Positions 7,097-15,604 are shown, counted from the stretch's first letter. The stretch is DNA of 64,000 nucleotides from Rhizobium sp. Leaf262 (GCF_001422245.1 NZ_LMMM01000002.1:62855-126854); one strand, 5' to 3'. The notes: generated from the letters alone by a model not told the origin. A program made the numbers and translations.

Positions 7097-9286
7097 ATGG
7101 TAACGATTATTCAGGATGACGGCTCCGAAACCTACGAGACCAAAGGCGGCGTCAAAGTCACGCGCCAGCGTCGCGCGGCCGACTATGCCACGGCCATCGA
7201 CAGCTATGTGAGCGGCCTCGATGAGCGCCGTGGTGCGGTGTTTTCGTCCAACTATGAATATCCTGGTCGCTATACCCGTTGGGATACCGCCATCATCGAT
7301 CCGCCGCTCGGTATTTCCAGTTTCGGTCGCACCATGTGGATTGAAGCCTATAATGGTCGTGGCGAGGCTCTGCTGTCCTTCATCACGGAAAAGCTGAAGG
7401 CCACACCGGACCTGACGCTAGGTGCCTCCACAGCCCGCCGTCTGGACCTCGTGGTCAACGAGCCAAACCGGGTCTTCACCGAAGAAGAGCGCTCGAAAAT
7501 CCCGACGGTGTTTACGGCGCTGCGCGCTATCGTCGATCTGTTCTATTCCAGCGCGGATTCGGCCATCGGCCTGTTTGGTGCCTTCGGTTACGATCTGGCC
7601 TTCCAGTTCGATGCCATCAAGCTTTCGCTGGAGCGCCCGGAAGACCAGCGCGATATGGTATTGTTCCTGCCGGATGAAATCCTCGTGGTCGATCACCATT
7701 CCGCAAAGGCCTGGATCGATCGTTATGATTTCGAAAAAGACGGCATCACCACCCATGGCAAGTCGCAGGACATCGCGCCCGAGCCATTCGTGAAGACCGA
7801 TACCATTCCGCCGCGTGGTGATCATCATCCCGGCGAATATGCGCAGTTGGTGACGAAAGCCAAGGAAAGCTTCCGCCGTGGCGACCTGTTCGAAGTCGTG
7901 CCGGGCCAGAAGTTCATGGAACGCTGCGACAGCAATCCATCGGCGATTTCGCGCCGTCTCAAGGCCATCAACCCGTCGCCCTATTCCTTCTTTATCAATC
8001 TCGGTCATCAGGAATATCTGGTGGGTGCCTCGCCGGAAATGTTCGTGCGCGTCTCCGGTCGTCGAATCGAGACATGCCCGATTTCCGGTACGATCAAGCG
8101 TGGCGAAGACCCGATCGCCGATAGTGAGCAGATTCTCAAGCTGCTCAATTCCAAGAAGGACGAGTCCGAACTGACCATGTGTTCGGATGTGGACCGCAAC
8201 GACAAGAGCCGCGTCTGCGAGCCGGGCTCGGTCAAGGTCATCGGACGTCGCCAGATCGAGATGTATTCGCGCCTCATTCATACGGTGGACCACATCGAAG
8301 GTCGTTTGCGTGATGATATGGATGCGTTTGACGGCTTCCTGTCCCACGCCTGGGCCGTAACCGTGACCGGCGCGCCGAAACTCTGGGCCATGCGCTTTAT
8401 CGAGGCTCATGAGAAGAGCTCGCGCGTCTGGTACGGCGGTGCCATCGGCATGGTCGGTTTCAACGGTGACATGAACACGGGCATGACACTGCGCACCATC
8501 CGCATCAAGGATGGTATTGCCGAAGTGCGGGCGGGGGCCACCTTGCTCAACGATTCCAACCCGCAGGAAGAAGAAGCCGAAACCGAACTGAAGGCATCCG
8601 CCATGATTGCAGCCATCCGCGATGCGAAGGGCCAGAACTCCGCAGCAACGCAGCGGGATTCGGCCAAGGTCGGTACCGGCGTCAAAATCCTGCTGGTGGA
8701 CCACGAAGACAGTTTCGTGCACACACTGGCCAATTATTTCCGCCAGACGGGTGCGACGGTTTCCACCGTACGTTCGCCTGTTGCCGCAGACGTTCTGGAC
8801 CGTTTCCAGCCCGATCTTGTGGTGCTGTCACCCGGTCCGGGCAATCCGAGCGATTTCGACTGCAAGGCGACGATCAAGCTGGCGCGCTCGCGCGATCTGC
8901 CAATCTTTGGCGTGTGCCTCGGCCTCCAGGCGCTGGCGGAAGCCTATGGTGGCGAACTTCGCCAGCTTGCCATCCCCATGCATGGAAAGCCATCGCGTAT
9001 TCGCGTGCTGGAACCCGGCCTCGTCTTCTCCGGCCTCGGCAAGGAAGTCACCGTTGGTCGCTACCACTCCATCTTCGCCGATCCGACAACGCTTCACCGC
9101 GATTTCATCATCACAGCAGAAAGCGAAGACGGCACGATCATGGGCATCGAGCACAGCAAGGAGCCCGTCGCTGCCGTCCAGTTCCACCCGGAATCGATCA
9201 TGACGCTGGGCGGCGATGCCGGTATGCGGATGATCGAAAACGTGGTCACGCATCTGGTGCGCAAGGCCAAGGTCAAGGCCGCCTGA
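7097..9286 (+). CDS. trpE(G): Anthranilate synthase, fused TrpE-TrpG
   Basis: A 729-residue fusion that makes anthranilate from chorismate and glutamine, the first step of tryptophan synthesis. Residues 1 to about 530 are the TrpE chorismate-binding part (for example [23 protein letters not shown] and [12 protein letters not shown]). About 533-729 are the class I glutamine amidotransferase TrpG part. The TrpG triad is visible: Cys in FGVCLGLQA, and His-Glu in VQFHPESIM. The fusion is typical of rhizobia and some other Alphaproteobacteria. It is a single-gene unit controlled by the trpL attenuator. The ATG is preceded by a purine-rich GGAAGCGGAA. Nothing is missing in the visible motifs. Confidence 0.97.
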   Translation: MVTIIQDDGSETYETKGGVKVTRQRRAADYATAIDSYVSGLDERRGAVFSSNYEYPGRYTRWDTAIIDPPLGISSFGRTMWIEAYNGRGEALLSFITEKLKATPDLTLGASTARRLDLVVNEPNRVFTEEERSKIPTVFTALRAIVDLFYSSADSAIGLFGAFGYDLAFQFDAIKLSLERPEDQRDMVLFLPDEILVVDHHSAKAWIDRYDFEKDGITTHGKSQDIAPEPFVKTDTIPPRGDHHPGEYAQLVTKAKESFRRGDLFEVVPGQKFMERCDSNPSAISRRLKAINPSPYSFFINLGHQEYLVGASPEMFVRVSGRRIETCPISGTIKRGEDPIADSEQILKLLNSKKDESELTMCSDVDRNDKSRVCEPGSVKVIGRRQIEMYSRLIHTVDHIEGRLRDDMDAFDGFLSHAWAVTVTGAPKLWAMRFIEAHEKSSRVWYGGAIGMVGFNGDMNTGMTLRTIRIKDGIAEVRAGATLLNDSNPQEEEAETELKASAMIAAIRDAKGQNSAATQRDSAKVGTGVKILLVDHEDSFVHTLANYFRQTGATVSTVRSPVAADVLDRFQPDLVVLSPGPGNPSDFDCKATIKLARSRDLPIFGVCLGLQALAEAYGGELRQLAIPMHGKPSRIRVLEPGLVFSGLGKEVTVGRYHSIFADPTTLHRDFIITAESEDGTIMGIEHSKEPVAAVQFHPESIMTLGGDAGMRMIENVVTHLVRKAKVKAA

Positions 9287-9302
9287 GCGGACAAGCACGA
9301 CC

Positions 9303-9324
9303 GGCGGCGTTATGAAACGCCGCC
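9303..9324 (+). terminator. Hairpin after trpE(G), probable terminator
   Basis: GGCGGCGTT, loop ATGA, AACGCCGCC: a perfect 9-bp stem starting 16 bases after the trpE(G) stop. The T-run after it is weak (GTCTCCCTT), so termination may be partial. Confidence 0.5.
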
Positions 9325-9354
9325 GTCTCCCTTCAGCCGCGCAGGTGATGCAGA

Positions 9355-10038
9355 GTGAAGTTTTTCAGACATCTATGCATTCTGCTGGTGCTGGTCTTGG
9401 TCTGCGTTGCTGCTGGCACCTTGCTGCCAAGACCGATCTTCGGCGACAAATCCGATGTCGCTGACAACGCTCCCCACAAAGTCCTCATCCTCAGCAACCC
9501 CATCCACACCGATATCGCCCTGCCTGTCGATGCCGAGCTTTTTTCTCGCTTTGCTTTTCTGCGCGATGGCAATCTGGAGATCGATTTTCCCGGTGTCCGG
9601 TATCTCGTTTTCGGTTGGGGCGGACGCGCGTTCTACACGCAAACGCCTACATGGGCCGATCTGAAACCGCTTCCGTTGTTCAAAGGCGTCACGCTTGACC
9701 AGTCCGTCATGCATGTCGCGCTTGCTGGGGAGATTCCGCTTGTGGATGCGGGTGTTACCACGCTCAACCTGTCGGAAACAGACTATCAAAAACTGCTGGC
9801 GTTCATTCTCGGCAGCTTTGCCCAGCCACAGGGCAAACCGGTCCCACTGCTCGGCCAGTCCTATGGTCGGGATGATGCGTTTTTCGAAGGTGTTGGATAT
9901 TTCAACGCTCTGCTTGGCTGCAACACATGGACGGCGGCGGCCTTGCGGCACGCGGGTTTGCGGACAGGATGGTGGACGCCCTTGCCACCGCTTTTGACCA
10001 CATCGTTGCGGCTGCATAACGATATGCCAAATCCCTGA
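9355..10038 (+). CDS. TIGR02117/DUF2459 family exported protein
   Basis: A 227-residue protein with an N-terminal hydrophobic signal or anchor (about 5-24), then a domain I recognise as DUF2459/TIGR02117, a family of unknown function common in rhizobia. Segments such as ILSNPIHTDIALPV, YLVFGWGGRAFYTQTPTW and FNALLGCNTWTAAALR are typical, the last with the single Cys of a possible active site. It probably acts in the periplasm. It starts with GTG at 9355, where the signal peptide begins; no strong Shine-Dalgarno is visible. It follows trpE(G) by 68 bases with a hairpin between, so it is probably not part of the trp unit. Confidence 0.75.
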   Translation: MKFFRHLCILLVLVLVCVAAGTLLPRPIFGDKSDVADNAPHKVLILSNPIHTDIALPVDAELFSRFAFLRDGNLEIDFPGVRYLVFGWGGRAFYTQTPTWADLKPLPLFKGVTLDQSVMHVALAGEIPLVDAGVTTLNLSETDYQKLLAFILGSFAQPQGKPVPLLGQSYGRDDAFFEGVGYFNALLGCNTWTAAALRHAGLRTGWWTPLPPLLTTSLRLHNDMPNP

Positions 10039-10068
10039 TCCGCTTGCGTGGTCCGGGAATTGACAAAG

Positions 10069-10098
10069 CCATTCAAGCGGCTGCAAGTATCTGAATGG
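10069..10098. promoter_or_regulatory. Inverted repeat upstream of the lysE-type gene
   Basis: CCATTCA (10069-10075) and TGAATGG (10092-10098) form a 7-bp inverted repeat with 16 bases between. It sits 32-61 bases before the transporter start and just after a TTGACA (10060-10065) that could be a -35 element. It could bind the regulator of the exporter. No regulator gene is adjacent, so this is only a candidate. Confidence 0.3.
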
Positions 10099-10129
10099 TT
10101 TAACAATGGTGTTTTAGGGCTTCGCTCCG

Positions 10130-10762
10130 ATGATCGATTTCCATCAGCTGTTACTGGTTTACGTCGCCTACATTATCGCCGTGGCCAGCCCTGGTCCCAG
10201 CAACATGACCATCATGGGTATCGCCATGAGCCAGGGCAGGGCGCCCGCCATCATTCTCGCGCTCGGTGTCATGACAGGCTCGCTCTGCTGGGCTGCTGTT
10301 GCGGCGACGGGCTTGTCTGCCGTGCTTGCGACATTTGCCAACGCCCTTTTCATTATCAAGATCGCCGGTGGTCTCTACCTGCTCTATCTGGCCTACAAAT
10401 CCGCTCGCTCGGCCTTTGCCAATGCACCGCAGGCGCAAGCCGGCAACGTCGCCAATAGCAGGCCGGATTATCTCAAGCTGTATCGCCGTGGTCTGCTGCT
10501 TCACCTCACCAATCCCAAGGCCGTTCTCGGTTGGCTCGCGATCATGTCGCTCGGGCTCAAGCCCGGTGCGGGCCCTGCCACTCTCGCAGCCATCATCGGC
10601 GGCTGCGCCATGCTTGGTCTCGTCATATTCTGCGGCTATGCGCTGCTGTTTTCCACGGCACCCGCCATTCGTATCTATCAAAAGGCCAAGCGGTCTATCG
10701 AAGTCACGCTTGCGATGTTCTTCGGCTTTGCGGGTATTAAACTGCTGTTGAGCAGGGTTTAG
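10130..10762 (+). CDS. LysE/RhtB family amino-acid exporter
   Basis: A 210-residue inner-membrane protein of the LysE/RhtB superfamily, which exports amino acids or related metabolites. It has about six hydrophobic segments (near 5-28, 40-65, 67-88, 113-135, 145-170 and 190-208). The family signature around ASPGPSNMTIMGIAMSQGR is clear at residues 20-38, and LTNPKAVLGWLAIM matches the second half motif. The substrate cannot be deduced. The next gene, a flavin-binding-type protein, starts 12 bases after its stop, so the two may be co-transcribed. The length is normal. Confidence 0.88.
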   Translation: MIDFHQLLLVYVAYIIAVASPGPSNMTIMGIAMSQGRAPAIILALGVMTGSLCWAAVAATGLSAVLATFANALFIIKIAGGLYLLYLAYKSARSAFANAPQAQAGNVANSRPDYLKLYRRGLLLHLTNPKAVLGWLAIMSLGLKPGAGPATLAAIIGGCAMLGLVIFCGYALLFSTAPAIRIYQKAKRSIEVTLAMFFGFAGIKLLLSRV

Positions 10763-10774
10763 TGAGAGGTTTTC

Positions 10775-11266
10775 GTGTCGGGATGTAAGCAAAATCCAAA
10801 GATCAATGAGGCAATGAGGACCGATATTGAAAATTCGGTCCTTTGCTGGCTGGCCACGGTCGATGCGGACGGAACGCCCAATGTCACGCCTAAGGAAATC
10901 TTTTCCGCTTATGGTGATGATCGGATAATTGTGGCGGATATCGCTTCGACCAATACTGTTAGAAATATTCAGTCTCATCCAAAGGTGTGTGTCAGCTTCA
11001 TCGATGTTTTTCGTCAGCGAGGTTTCAAAATCGTCGGCCATGCTACGATCTTGGACCCAAACTCATCTGCTTTTGCAGAGGTTGGCGCAGACTTGCTGAA
11101 GATGGTCGATGGAGATTTTACGATCCGAAATCTCATCTCGATCCAGATTGAGAAAGTTTCGAGAATATGGGCGCCGAGCTACACACATTTTCCTGAGAGA
11201 ACCGAAGATGAGAGAATGCTGAGCGCTTACAAAACCTACGGAGTAACCGCCGGAAAGGTCGTCTGA
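10775..11266 (+). CDS. Pyridoxamine 5'-phosphate oxidase-like flavin-binding protein
   Basis: A 163-residue protein of the split-barrel PNPOx-like fold. The first half is typical: a short helix, then VLCWLATVDADGTPNVTPKE, RIIVADIAST and a strand leading to VCVSFIDV. Such proteins bind FMN or related cofactors; the substrate here is unknown. It starts with GTG, preceded by GAGAGG. Base composition is AT-richer than the neighbours (many ATT, AAA and GAA codons), which could mean recent acquisition, though no mobile-element ends are visible. It sits 12 bp after the LysE-type gene. Confidence 0.75.
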   Translation: MSGCKQNPKINEAMRTDIENSVLCWLATVDADGTPNVTPKEIFSAYGDDRIIVADIASTNTVRNIQSHPKVCVSFIDVFRQRGFKIVGHATILDPNSSAFAEVGADLLKMVDGDFTIRNLISIQIEKVSRIWAPSYTHFPERTEDERMLSAYKTYGVTAGKVV

Positions 11267-11319
11267 CCTGCTACAAGGCTGGTCACGCTGACTCATCACA
11301 TGCTGCATGGGAGCTCAAC

Positions 11320-11706
11320 ATGTCGAACCAGCCCCACTTCACCCGTGTCTGTCCCATCCTACGCATTTTCGATGAGGCCAAGGCGCGGGAGTTTTATGTC
11401 GAGTTCCTCGGTTTTTCGGTGGATTGGGAGCATCGGTTTGGCGAGAACTTTCCGCTCTACATGCAGGTGTCACGTGCCGGTTTCGTCATTCATCTCAGCG
11501 GGCATCATGGCGATGCGACGCCGGGCTCGAATGTTTTCGTTAACGCCGTCAACGTGGAAGTCTATCAGCGCGAACTTGCGGCTAAGAATTACACCTTCAT
11601 GAAGCCGGGTGTTGAAAAGCTCCCCTGGGGACTTCAGATGGAGGTCACCGATCCATTCGGAAACCGCATCCGCTTCTGCGAGCAGGGCGAAACGGAAAGC
11701 GCTTGA
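11320..11706 (+). CDS. Glyoxalase/bleomycin-resistance (VOC) family protein
   Basis: A 128-residue vicinal-oxygen-chelate protein. The pattern is clear: VCPILRIFDEAKAREFYVEF with the first beta-alpha unit, then LYMQVSRAGFVIHLSGHHGD, and a C-terminal MEVTDPFGNRIRFCE that carries the usual metal-ligand Glu. It resembles the bleomycin-resistance-like branch by length and by the SGHHGDA segment. Drug binding is not implied, since many chromosomal members have unknown substrates. The ATG has GGGAGC seven bases upstream. A strong hairpin follows. Confidence 0.85.
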   Translation: MSNQPHFTRVCPILRIFDEAKAREFYVEFLGFSVDWEHRFGENFPLYMQVSRAGFVIHLSGHHGDATPGSNVFVNAVNVEVYQRELAAKNYTFMKPGVEKLPWGLQMEVTDPFGNRIRFCEQGETESA

Positions 11707-11742
11707 CCCGTCCACCACTTTAAATCATAGAGTGCGCGAAAT

Positions 11743-11787
11743 ACGAACCGCCTGCACGAACACTCGTGCGGGCGGTTCGTGCGTTTT
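11743..11787 (+). terminator. Strong hairpin with T-run after the VOC gene
   Basis: A 17-bp stem (11743-11759 with 11764-11780) with one G-T pair and a 4-base loop, followed by GCGTTTT. It begins 36 bases after the VOC gene and ends about 45 bases before the cation efflux gene, so it separates the two. Confidence 0.75.
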
Positions 11788-11832
11788 GGGGTCTGGTTTT
11801 GCAATTCATTTGCATCTGCACGGGGTCGGATT

Positions 11833-12750
11833 ATGAATGAACAGGGACACACGCTCGTCAGAAAACTCGCTTTCTGGGGCATCCCTTTTTCCATCACGGT
11901 GCTGGGGCTGAAGCTTTTGGCTTGGTGGGTCACGGGCTCGGTCGCGCTGCTGTCCGATGGTCTGGAATCCACCGTCAACGTTGTCGCGGCCTTCATTGCC
12001 TACTTCGTCATTCGTTATGCGCAAAAGCCTGCCGATGACGATCACCAGTTCGGCCACCACAAGGCGGAATATCTGTCTGCCGTTGTGGAGGGCGTGCTGA
12101 TCGTCGTTGCCGCCTTGCTGATCGTCAAGGAAGCGTGGGGCGGCCTTATGGCGCCGCATCTGCCAGAAGCGCCAGCGCTCGGCCTTGCCATCAATGCTTT
12201 TGCGGCCATCCTCAACGGCATCTGGGCAACGGTGTTGATCCGGGTCGGAAAGAAGCATCTGTCGCCGGCACTTCTGGCGGATGGTCACCACATCATGTCG
12301 GATGTCGTCACATCGGGCGGCGTTTTGATTGGCCTCTTGCTGGCGATTGCGACCGGTTACGCGATCCTCGACCCCATTCTCGCTATCGTCGTTGCCATCA
12401 ACATCCTGTTTCAGGGCTCCAAGGTCATCATGCACTCGCTGGGCGGGCTGATGGACCGTGCCGTGGAGCCGGAAGAAGATGAGGCGATCAAGAAGGCGAT
12501 TGCGGAGAACTCGGCAGGTCTGTTGGGTGTGCATGATCTGAAGACCCGTAGGGCCGGTGCGGTCGCCTTCATCGATTTTCACGTCGTCGTTCCCGCTGCC
12601 ATGTCGGTGGGGGCAGCACATGATATTTGCGACCGGATCGAAGATGCCATAAGAGAGGCCATACCCGGTGCCGTGCTTGCCATTCATGTGGAGCCTGAAA
12701 GTGAACAGGCGCATGGCGTTCGGGTCGAGTTTCAAGAAACAGGAGTTTGA
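11833..12750 (+). CDS. Cation diffusion facilitator family metal exporter
   Basis: A 305-residue inner-membrane antiporter that would export a divalent metal (Zn, Fe, Mn or Co) in exchange for protons. There are six membrane segments in the first ~200 residues and a cytoplasmic ferredoxin-like C-terminal domain with IDFHVVVPAAMSV. The TM5 metal motif HHIMSDVVTS is canonical. The TM2 motif is not: DGLESTVN places Glu45 and Asn49 where most members have His or Asp four residues apart. The inter-TM segment has a DDDHQFGHHKAEY cluster. The ATG at 11833 is chosen because the upstream frame runs through the terminator. queF follows after three bases, so the two are an operon. Confidence 0.88.
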   Translation: MNEQGHTLVRKLAFWGIPFSITVLGLKLLAWWVTGSVALLSDGLESTVNVVAAFIAYFVIRYAQKPADDDHQFGHHKAEYLSAVVEGVLIVVAALLIVKEAWGGLMAPHLPEAPALGLAINAFAAILNGIWATVLIRVGKKHLSPALLADGHHIMSDVVTSGGVLIGLLLAIATGYAILDPILAIVVAINILFQGSKVIMHSLGGLMDRAVEPEEDEAIKKAIAENSAGLLGVHDLKTRRAGAVAFIDFHVVVPAAMSVGAAHDICDRIEDAIREAIPGAVLAIHVEPESEQAHGVRVEFQETGV

Positions 12751-12753
12751 ATC

Positions 12754-13218
12754 ATGTCAGTCACGGATGTTTCCGGCCTGTCGCAACTGGGCGCGCAAGT
12801 CGCTGCCCCGGAAAGCCCGGAAAAGGCTGTTCTGGAAAAAGTGCCGAACGGCAATGCCGGTACGGATTATGTCGTGCGCTTCACCGCGCCGGAATTCACC
12901 TCGCTGTGCCCCATGACCGGCCAGCCGGATTTCGCCCATATCGTCATCGATTATATTCCCGGTGAGTTTCTGGTGGAATCCAAGTCGCTGAAGCTTTTCC
13001 TGCATGCCTTCCGCAACCACGGTGCGTTTCATGAGGACTGCTCGGTCTATATAGCCAAGCGTCTGGTCGATTTGCTACAGCCAAAATGGCTGCGCATCGG
13101 TGCATACTGGTATCCGCGCGGCGGCATTCCCATCGATGTCTTCTGGCAGACGGGTGCGCCGCCTGAAGGTGTCTGGTTGCCGGGACAGGGTGTCGCGACC
13201 TATCGCGGTCGCGGCTGA
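12754..13218 (+). CDS. queF: NADPH-dependent 7-cyano-7-deazaguanine (preQ0) reductase
   Basis: A 154-residue QueF of the short (type I) form, which reduces preQ0 to preQ1 in queuosine tRNA-modification synthesis. The catalytic Cys52 and Asp59 are visible in [12 protein letters not shown], as are the substrate-binding segment [16 protein letters not shown] and the HEDC motif. The ATG follows the efflux gene by three bases and has CAGGAG upstream, so translation of the two may be linked. No preQ1-type riboswitch was seen before either gene. The function is firm by motif. Confidence 0.95.
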   Translation: MSVTDVSGLSQLGAQVAAPESPEKAVLEKVPNGNAGTDYVVRFTAPEFTSLCPMTGQPDFAHIVIDYIPGEFLVESKSLKLFLHAFRNHGAFHEDCSVYIAKRLVDLLQPKWLRIGAYWYPRGGIPIDVFWQTGAPPEGVWLPGQGVATYRGRG

Positions 13219-13254
13219 CCCCTTCCAAGCAATTCCAGCAAAACGCTCTTTGAT

Positions 13255-14019
13255 TCAGACGAAGCTGTCGCCATCGCCTGAATCGAAGTCCGTGTCGTCG
13301 TCGTTACTGTCGTCGTAACTGGCCTGCTGCACGTCATTGCCGCCATTATCGGCATCCTGCTGAGGCTTTTCGTCATCGCCATAGTAGTTGTTTATGACCG
13401 TTTCCTCCACCGGTGCTGCACCGCTTCCAGCACCGCCCAGGCCGGAGCCCCAGCCTGTTGACGCGACATGGTTGGAGAAAATACCGCTCAGCGAATTGGC
13501 CAGCAACATGCCGCCCGCCACGCCCGCCACGCCCGCCGCGGCTCCCAGTGCTCCCTGCAAAAAGCCACCACCGCCGCCACCCGTTCGTCCGAATGCGGAT
13601 GGTTGTTGGCCACTCCATGGGCCAGTGGGTTGAGGCGCATCATTGCTTCGCCCCCAAGGCCCCTGAGTTTGGCCCGATGTATCATTGCGAAAAGTCGGAG
13701 CAGGCGCTGGAGCCGGTGCCTGCTGCTGGCTGCCGCCGAAAATCGAACTGAGGAAGCCGCCTTGCTGTGCCTGTTGCGGGGCGGTGTTGCCGCTTTCCAG
13801 CTGGTGAATGCGTTCTTCCAGCTGCCGAATATGCGCCGCTGCCGCTTCCAACCCCTTTTCCTGCACGATTACGGCCTGAGCCAGATAATAGGGAGAGGCA
13901 GGCTGATCACGCACGGCCTGGGTGATGAGCGTTTCCGCTTCCGCGTCGCGCGGCGTGGAGGATGCGGATCTGACCCTGTCGAACAGGGATTTGAGCAGTT
14001 GGGTTTCTTCTGGTGACAT
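13255..14019 (-). CDS. DUF2076 domain protein
   Basis: A 254-residue protein of the DUF2076 family (unknown function). The N-terminal ~85 residues are the conserved helical part, with MSPEETQLLKSLFDRVR and AAAHIRQLEERIHQLESG (likely coiled coil). A Gln/Pro/Ala-rich linker follows, then a Gly/Ala-rich hydrophobic stretch (about 150-185) with LGAAAGVAGVAGGMLLANSL, which could insert in a membrane. The C-terminal tail is very acidic, Asp-rich. The Shine-Dalgarno AAGGAGG lies at good spacing (six bases) but is buried in a strong hairpin (see 14027-14060), so translation may be conditional. Confidence 0.85.
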   Translation of the reverse strand: MSPEETQLLKSLFDRVRSASSTPRDAEAETLITQAVRDQPASPYYLAQAVIVQEKGLEAAAAHIRQLEERIHQLESGNTAPQQAQQGGFLSSIFGGSQQQAPAPAPAPTFRNDTSGQTQGPWGRSNDAPQPTGPWSGQQPSAFGRTGGGGGGFLQGALGAAAGVAGVAGGMLLANSLSGIFSNHVASTGWGSGLGGAGSGAAPVEETVINNYYGDDEKPQQDADNGGNDVQQASYDDSNDDDTDFDSGDGDSFV

Positions 14020-14026
14020 CGGTAGC

Positions 14027-14060
14027 CTCCTTGGCGTGTCGAGAAACGCACACCAAGGAG
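14027..14060 (-). promoter_or_regulatory. Hairpin sequestering the Shine-Dalgarno of the DUF2076 gene
   Basis: On the minus strand, CTCCTTGGTGTG (complement of 14049-14060) pairs with CACGCCAAGGAG (complement of 14027-14038) around a 10-base loop: 12 bp with one G-U pair. The second arm contains the AAGGAG Shine-Dalgarno, whose last G is just outside the stem, six bases before the ATG. In the folded state ribosomes should not bind. It resembles SD-masking thermosensors or riboregulators in logic, but it is unusually GC-rich and long for a thermometer. Confidence 0.6.
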
Positions 14061-14069
14061 TTAGGGTTC

Positions 14070-14113
14070 AATTCCGGCTTTTGAAAGCCGGAATTTTCTT
14101 ACATTTTTGTAAG
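14070..14113. other. Two further hairpins in the HupE-DUF2076 intergenic region
   Basis: Inverted repeat AATTCCGGCTTT / AAAGCCGGAATT (14070-14095, two-base loop) and CTTACA / TGTAAG (14098-14113, four-base loop). Neither is followed by a T-run on the minus strand, the direction in which the flanking genes are read. The first is followed by TTCTTAC on the plus strand. They may terminate or process the hupE-type transcript. Confidence 0.5.
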
Positions 14114-14127
14114 GTTAAAGCCTGCCA

Positions 14128-14718
14128 TCAACCGCCGAAAACCAGCGAAAGACCGGCTAGCGCCGTCAGGCCGCCGACGATGCGTGCCGCCACGGTTCCG
14201 AGCTTTGCAATGCCCAGCCCCAGCGCAATACCGGCAACATGCAGAAGCGCCGTTGCAATCACGAAGCCGACGCCGAACTGAAGCGCGCCCGCGCTGCCCA
14301 GTTCACCACCATGGGCATGGCCGTGGAACAGTGCGAAGACGCCGACGATGGCGGCAGCGATGCTGACGGGAACGCGCGTTGCCATGGCCACCAGCAGGCC
14401 AAGTGCGATGACGGATGCCAGAATGGCCGGTTCCACGAAGGGCAACTCTATGCCGCCAAGCGCCAGCAGGAAGCCAACGGCCATGGTGCCGACGAAAGCG
14501 GCGGGAACGATGAACAGCGCGTTTCTATTGTCCTTGGACGCTGCAATCTGTGCGGCCCAGATACCGACGGCGACCATGACGAGGATGTGGTCTGCGCCGA
14601 ACAGCGGATGCGAGAAACCGGCCATGAAGGAGCCGTGTTCTTCCGGGTTCAGGTGGGCAAAGGCAGGTAGTGCGGTGAGGCCAAGCGTTGCTGCGGCGAG
14701 TGAAAGTCTTTTGAACAT
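14128..14718 (-). CDS. HupE/UreJ family membrane protein
   Basis: A 196-residue protein of the HupE/UreJ family, linked to nickel or cobalt uptake for hydrogenases and ureases. A signal peptide (about 1-21, ending TALPAFA) is followed by the conserved HPLFGADHILVMVAVGIWAA and FHGHAHGGELG segments, which carry the His/Asp residues likely to bind metal, and by six predicted membrane spans. No hydrogenase or urease genes are nearby, so the metal and partner are unknown. The start is supported by GAGAGGGAACG before the ATG. The gene is minus-strand and upstream of the DUF2076 gene. Confidence 0.88.
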   Translation of the reverse strand: MFKRLSLAAATLGLTALPAFAHLNPEEHGSFMAGFSHPLFGADHILVMVAVGIWAAQIAASKDNRNALFIVPAAFVGTMAVGFLLALGGIELPFVEPAILASVIALGLLVAMATRVPVSIAAAIVGVFALFHGHAHGGELGSAGALQFGVGFVIATALLHVAGIALGLGIAKLGTVAARIVGGLTALAGLSLVFGG

Positions 14719-14938
14719 CGTTCCCTCTCGAAATTTTTACATGTGCGGCTCAGGAGCGCTTGGGTCGCCCGCTGGGCCGCGCAGTTAACGATATCGTAGT
14801 CATGAAGAGCCTGTCCATGCGTCATTTGCCGGTGCCCTGTTTATTAAGCAGTTCCGCGCCTTGCCTTTTTCACTCATTGTTTTACGAAACAAATCACACT
14901 ATGTCCGGTAGGTAATGAATTACGTTGGAGACCGCCAC

Positions 14939-15520
14939 ATGAACGAAGAAGAAGACGACAAGAGCAAGGAACTGCCGATCGGCAAGGAAACGGAAGCGAA
15001 TCTTTTCAAGTCGCGTTCGATCTTCATCTATGGCGGCATCACGCAGGAACTGGCGCAGAAGGTTTGCACGCAGCTCGTGGCACTTGCCGCTGCCAGCGAT
15101 GAAGACATCCGCGTCTACGTCAATTCGCCCGGCGGCCACGTCGAATCCGGCGACAGCATTCACGACATGATCAAGTTCATCAAGCCAAAGGTCTGGATCA
15201 TCGGCACGGGCTGGGTCGCTTCCGCTGGCGCGCTGATCTACGTATCGGTGCCGAAGGAACGTCGTATCTGCCTGCCAAACACCCGCTTCCTGTTGCATCA
15301 ACCATCCGGCGGTACACGCGGTATGGCGTCCGACATCGAAATTCAGGCACGCGAAATCATCAAGATGAACAAGCGCCTGATCAAAATCTTCTCGGTGGCC
15401 ACGGGCCAGTCTGAAGAAAAGATCGCCAAGGACATCGATCGCGATTACTGGCTGGGTGCAGAAGAAGCTGTGGCTTATGGCCTTGCTTCGCGCGTCATCA
15501 CATCGCAGGCCGAAATCTAA
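14939..15520 (+). CDS. clpP: ClpP-family serine protease subunit, divergent stand-alone copy
   Basis: A 193-residue ClpP-family protein, the proteolytic barrel subunit that works with ClpX or ClpA ATPases in the cytoplasm. The catalytic residues are recognisable: Ser95 in [10 protein letters not shown] (where housekeeping ClpP has a MGA-type sequence after the Ser), His120 in FLLHQPSGG, and an Asp in the DIDRD segment (165-169). VNSPGG at 61-66 is the canonical substrate-binding turn. The N-terminus is acidic and unlike the usual propeptide. No clpX is adjacent. I prefer the ATG with GGAG eight bases upstream over one 24 bases earlier. A clear terminator follows. Rhizobia often have several ClpP paralogues; this looks like a non-housekeeping one. 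Confidence 0.88.
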   Translation: MNEEEDDKSKELPIGKETEANLFKSRSIFIYGGITQELAQKVCTQLVALAAASDEDIRVYVNSPGGHVESGDSIHDMIKFIKPKVWIIGTGWVASAGALIYVSVPKERRICLPNTRFLLHQPSGGTRGMASDIEIQAREIIKMNKRLIKIFSVATGQSEEKIAKDIDRDYWLGAEEAVAYGLASRVITSQAEI

Positions 15521-15544
15521 GCACGTCGCTTCTGATCAAAAATG

Positions 15545-15575
15545 AACCCGCATCGGCAAGGTCGATGCGGGTTTT
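15545..15575 (+). terminator. Intrinsic terminator after clpP
   Basis: AACCCGCATCG, 7-base loop, CGATGCGGGTT, then TT: an 11-bp perfect stem starting 24 bases after the clpP stop. The converging reductase gene ends 30 bases further on. Confidence 0.85.
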
Positions 15576-15604
15576 CTGTTGTCTGAAATGAGAGGCGTTC
15601 CGGC

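Noticed and set aside
7418..8722. 434-codon minus-strand frame opposite trpE(G)
   Set aside because: High His, Asp and Arg content typical of antisense to GC-rich genes; trpE(G) is unambiguous.
10775..11266. Horizontal transfer of the PNPOx-like gene because of lower GC
   Set aside because: Only a composition impression; no integrase, repeats or tRNA junctions flank it.
12640..12760. Possible preQ1 riboswitch before queF
   Set aside because: queF starts three bases after the efflux gene, and neither gap nor the region before the efflux gene has the preQ1-type C-rich loop and A-rich tail; the strong hairpin at 11743 looks like a terminator.
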